Shown: piece after piece, positions 7,098 to 8,408 of the stretch
How the letters are laid out: each line of letters starts with the position of its first letter
How positions within the stretch are numbered: the first letter of the stretch is position 1
Assembly (NCBI GenBank): GCA_035402645.1
Contig: DAONDQ010000120.1
Coordinates: 1 to 8,408, forward strand
From: DAONDQ01 sp035402645
GTDB lineage: Bacteria > Cloacimonadota > Cloacimonadia > Cloacimonadales > DAONDQ01
Direction of reading: 5' to 3'
DNA: 8,408 nucleotides
Made by a program: the position numbers and the translations under genes
Notes under the pieces: generated by a model
The model's input: only the letters and a program-made list of their open reading frames with translations
Databases searched by the model: none
What the model was told of the DNA's origin: nothing

Positions 7098-8111
7098 TTA
7101 TGGTAATTGGTATATGAGAATTCCTTGATCACGTCCCGCCACAATTGCCTGATTGTCGCTGATAAATACATCATTTACATATCCGCATGAAGTGTTGTTC
7201 TCAAGGAGTTTTATCTTTAAGGGATTGGTTATGTCGAATAAATACACACCGCCACCACCGGAACCGACAAGTGCATAATGAGCATTCACTGAAATAGAGT
7301 ACGCATATCCCGATGTATCATAGGAGTAAACAAGAGAAGGATGCACCACGTCTGAAATCTTGACAACCTGCAATCCAGCCTGCCGGCAAACGATGTAGGC
7401 ATAATCTCCCTGGACTCTGATCTTGTTTGCTTCACCGGGCAGGTCTAGTTCGCTGATTACAGCACCGGATGCCCGATCAACGATGATCAGTCCACGTTGC
7501 TTTGCCGCAAGGAAGATATATTGGTCGGTGAGATCAAATCCGCCGAGGAAGGTGGGAAGGATCAATTGCTGAGTGAATCCATACCATGTGTCAAATTCTC
7601 TTAAATAACCACCAAGTTTGAATTCAAAACCGGTCACGAAAGCACCCAATATGGAGAATTGGTTGTTTGTATCATTTGTAGGAAAGAAATTCATATCAAC
7701 GATACTATTTGTTCCACCGGTGATACTGCTATTAATAATAAGAGTATCCGGATGACTTGTATCAATGATCTGAATCTCATCCGCTTGATTTGTTTCATTA
7801 ATGAACAATTTATGTTCACTTTCAACAGCAGAAATATTCTTGATTTTAAACAGGTTTCGAACAGTTCCTTCAAGACCTACTACCTGTGTATACCATTTTA
7901 CATAGAGACTGTCTCTATCAACAATAGCAACACCAGCTAAATCTTCAGCGACATAGATCTTCGAAGATGAAACATCGATATCAAGTGGATTCCCTACTGT
8001 CGGGACGGTTTTAACCAGTTCCATGACAGAAGAATCGTATGGGCTACTCGCTTTAGCACACCCCATGAGCGCTAAAAGAATAATACCCGTTATTAGAAGC
8101 CAAAAGCGCAT
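7098..8111 (-). CDS. LVIVD-type beta-propeller lipoprotein
   Basis: This 337-residue protein has a lipoprotein signal (MRFWLLITGIILLALMGC, lipobox LMGC, lipidated Cys18). The body is a series of LVIVD-like blades, clearest at ~40-66 ('GVAIVD'), ~190-212 ('GLIIVD'), ~226-255 ('GDYAYIVCRQAGLQVVKISD'), ~268-294 and ~310-334; the middle (~90-185) is less regular. Such repeats form beta-propellers in envelope proteins of unknown role. The frame extends upstream to an ATG at 8180, but only the start at 8111 has a strong ribosome site (GGGAGG, five bases away) and puts the lipobox at normal distance. It is the first gene of a probable operon with the giant gingipain-like gene 14 bases downstream. 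A surface partner, anchor or chaperone for that protein is a possibility suggested only by context. No catalytic residues were recognised. Confidence 0.9.
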   Translation of the reverse strand: MRFWLLITGIILLALMGCAKASSPYDSSVMELVKTVPTVGNPLDIDVSSSKIYVAEDLAGVAIVDRDSLYVKWYTQVVGLEGTVRNLFKIKNISAVESEHKLFINETNQADEIQIIDTSHPDTLIINSSITGGTNSIVDMNFFPTNDTNNQFSILGAFVTGFEFKLGGYLREFDTWYGFTQQLILPTFLGGFDLTDQYIFLAAKQRGLIIVDRASGAVISELDLPGEANKIRVQGDYAYIVCRQAGLQVVKISDVVHPSLVYSYDTSGYAYSISVNAHYALVGSGGGGVYLFDITNPLKIKLLENNTSCGYVNDVFISDNQAIVAGRDQGILIYQLP

Positions 8112-8116
8112 TCCAA

Positions 8117-8122
8117 CCTCCC
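8117..8122 (-). promoter_or_regulatory. Start-deciding ribosome binding site of the propeller lipoprotein gene
   Basis: GGGAGG on the minus strand lies five bases upstream of ATG 8111. No comparable site precedes the in-frame ATG at 8180, so the shorter protein with an N-terminal lipobox is preferred. Confidence 0.8.
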
Positions 8123-8150
8123 AATAATTACTATATAATGAATCAATGCA

Positions 8151-8180
8151 ATTATCATTCCGATGTAATCGAAATATCAA
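8151..8180 (-). promoter_or_regulatory. Candidate sigma70-type promoter for the lipoprotein/gingipain-like unit
   Basis: TTGATA (8180-8175) and GATAAT (8156-8151) are spaced by 18 bases, each with five of six consensus matches. Transcription would start near 8145, leaving a leader of about 33 bases before ATG 8111. The element overlaps the 5' extension of the reading frame, another reason to reject the start at 8180. Confidence 0.45.
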
Positions 8181-8312
8181 TCTATATTCATGGCAAGATG
8201 AAATGGGAAAAACCCAAGATCATGCGATTTCCAAAATATCTATATCGATAACTCGCTGTTTTGATAAAGTTAGTAATCATAGAATGTCCAGTCCTAATAT
8301 AGTTTACGTTTT

Positions 8313-8408
8313 TTATGAAGCAGAAGCGGCGACTTGCAGGACACTTTGTTGCCTCGTCGCTTCTGCAATCAGCCGGTTATTATATACTGCTTCCGGCGTC
8401 TGATAGTT
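8313..8408 (-). CDS. 3' end of an unidentified upstream gene (last 31 codons)
   Basis: On the minus strand one frame is open from the right edge for 31 codons to TAA (8315-8313), while the other two frames close within 13 codons. The encoded tail contains 'TPEAVYNNRLIAEATRQQ' and ends 'VAASAS', which is normal-looking, helix-prone protein sequence. I do not recognise the family. It points the same way as the genes that follow and is separated from the lipoprotein start by about 200 bases. No clear intrinsic terminator follows its stop, so readthrough into the lipoprotein gene cannot be excluded. Confidence 0.55.
   Translation of the reverse strand, partial: NYQTPEAVYNNRLIAEATRQQSVLQVAASAS

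Noticed and set aside
8112..8180. 23-codon N-terminal extension of the lipoprotein to ATG 8180
   Set aside because: It would place 23 polar residues before the lipid signal, lacks a ribosome site and covers the -35/-10 region. The 8111 start has GGGAGG.
8188..8280. 30-codon minus-strand frame (starting MITNFIKTASYRYR) between the upstream gene tail and the lipoprotein gene
   Set aside because: The only purine-rich motif (AGGA) is 11 bases from the ATG, there are no recognisable features, and the length is easily reached by chance.
8320..8366. Hairpin considered as intrinsic terminator, integron attC site or mobile-element end
   Set aside because: There is no T-run in either direction, no attC core boxes or target-site duplication could be identified, and the sequence is explained as coding for the upstream gene tail.
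8146..8403. 85-codon plus-strand reading frame opposite the upstream gene tail and intergenic region
   Set aside because: It has no ribosome binding site, low-quality composition, lies against all neighbouring genes, overlaps the candidate promoter and is antisense to a more plausible coding tail.

Overview
The window is an AT-leaning bacterial segment in which all supported genes lie on the minus strand, so genes read from high to low coordinates. The most likely source is a member of the Fibrobacterota-Chlorobiota-Bacteroidota superphylum, with Candidatus Cloacimonadota or a close relative the best guess. The reasons are a gingipain-type (family C25) protein ending in a 'YPNPFNPET' type sorting/FlgD-like tail, repeated 'xPGE' beta-sandwich modules, a nidogen-like region and an LVIVD-type beta-propeller lipoprotein. 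This is inference from protein style; there is no rRNA or marker gene here.

Layout in transcription order. (1) 8408-8313: last 31 codons of an unidentified gene entering from the right edge. (2) 8312-8112: intergenic, with a plausible promoter (TTGATA-N18-GATAAT). (3) 8111-7098: a 337-residue lipoprotein made of LVIVD-type propeller blades. (4) 7083-1624: after only 14 bases, an 1819-residue secreted multidomain protein with a gingipain-like fold, four xPGE modules, a nidogen-like region, a MAM/jelly-roll-like domain, a carboxypeptidase-regulatory-like domain, FN3 and a C-terminal sorting domain. (5) 1596-1563: a perfect 12-bp intrinsic terminator closing this two-gene unit. (6) 1562-1441: promoter region for the next gene. 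(7) 1440-1: the first 480 codons of a second gingipain-like gene, a paralogue of gene 4, cut by the left edge.

The genes read as a cell-surface/secretion cassette: an envelope-anchored propeller lipoprotein is cotranscribed with a giant exported protein, and a paralogue follows under separate control. The most notable point is that both gingipain-like proteins keep the catalytic cysteine but have Trp or Tyr where gingipains have the catalytic histidine. They may therefore be inactive (adhesin or scaffold) or use a rearranged active site. No CRISPR array, insertion sequence, tRNA, rRNA or phage gene was recognised.
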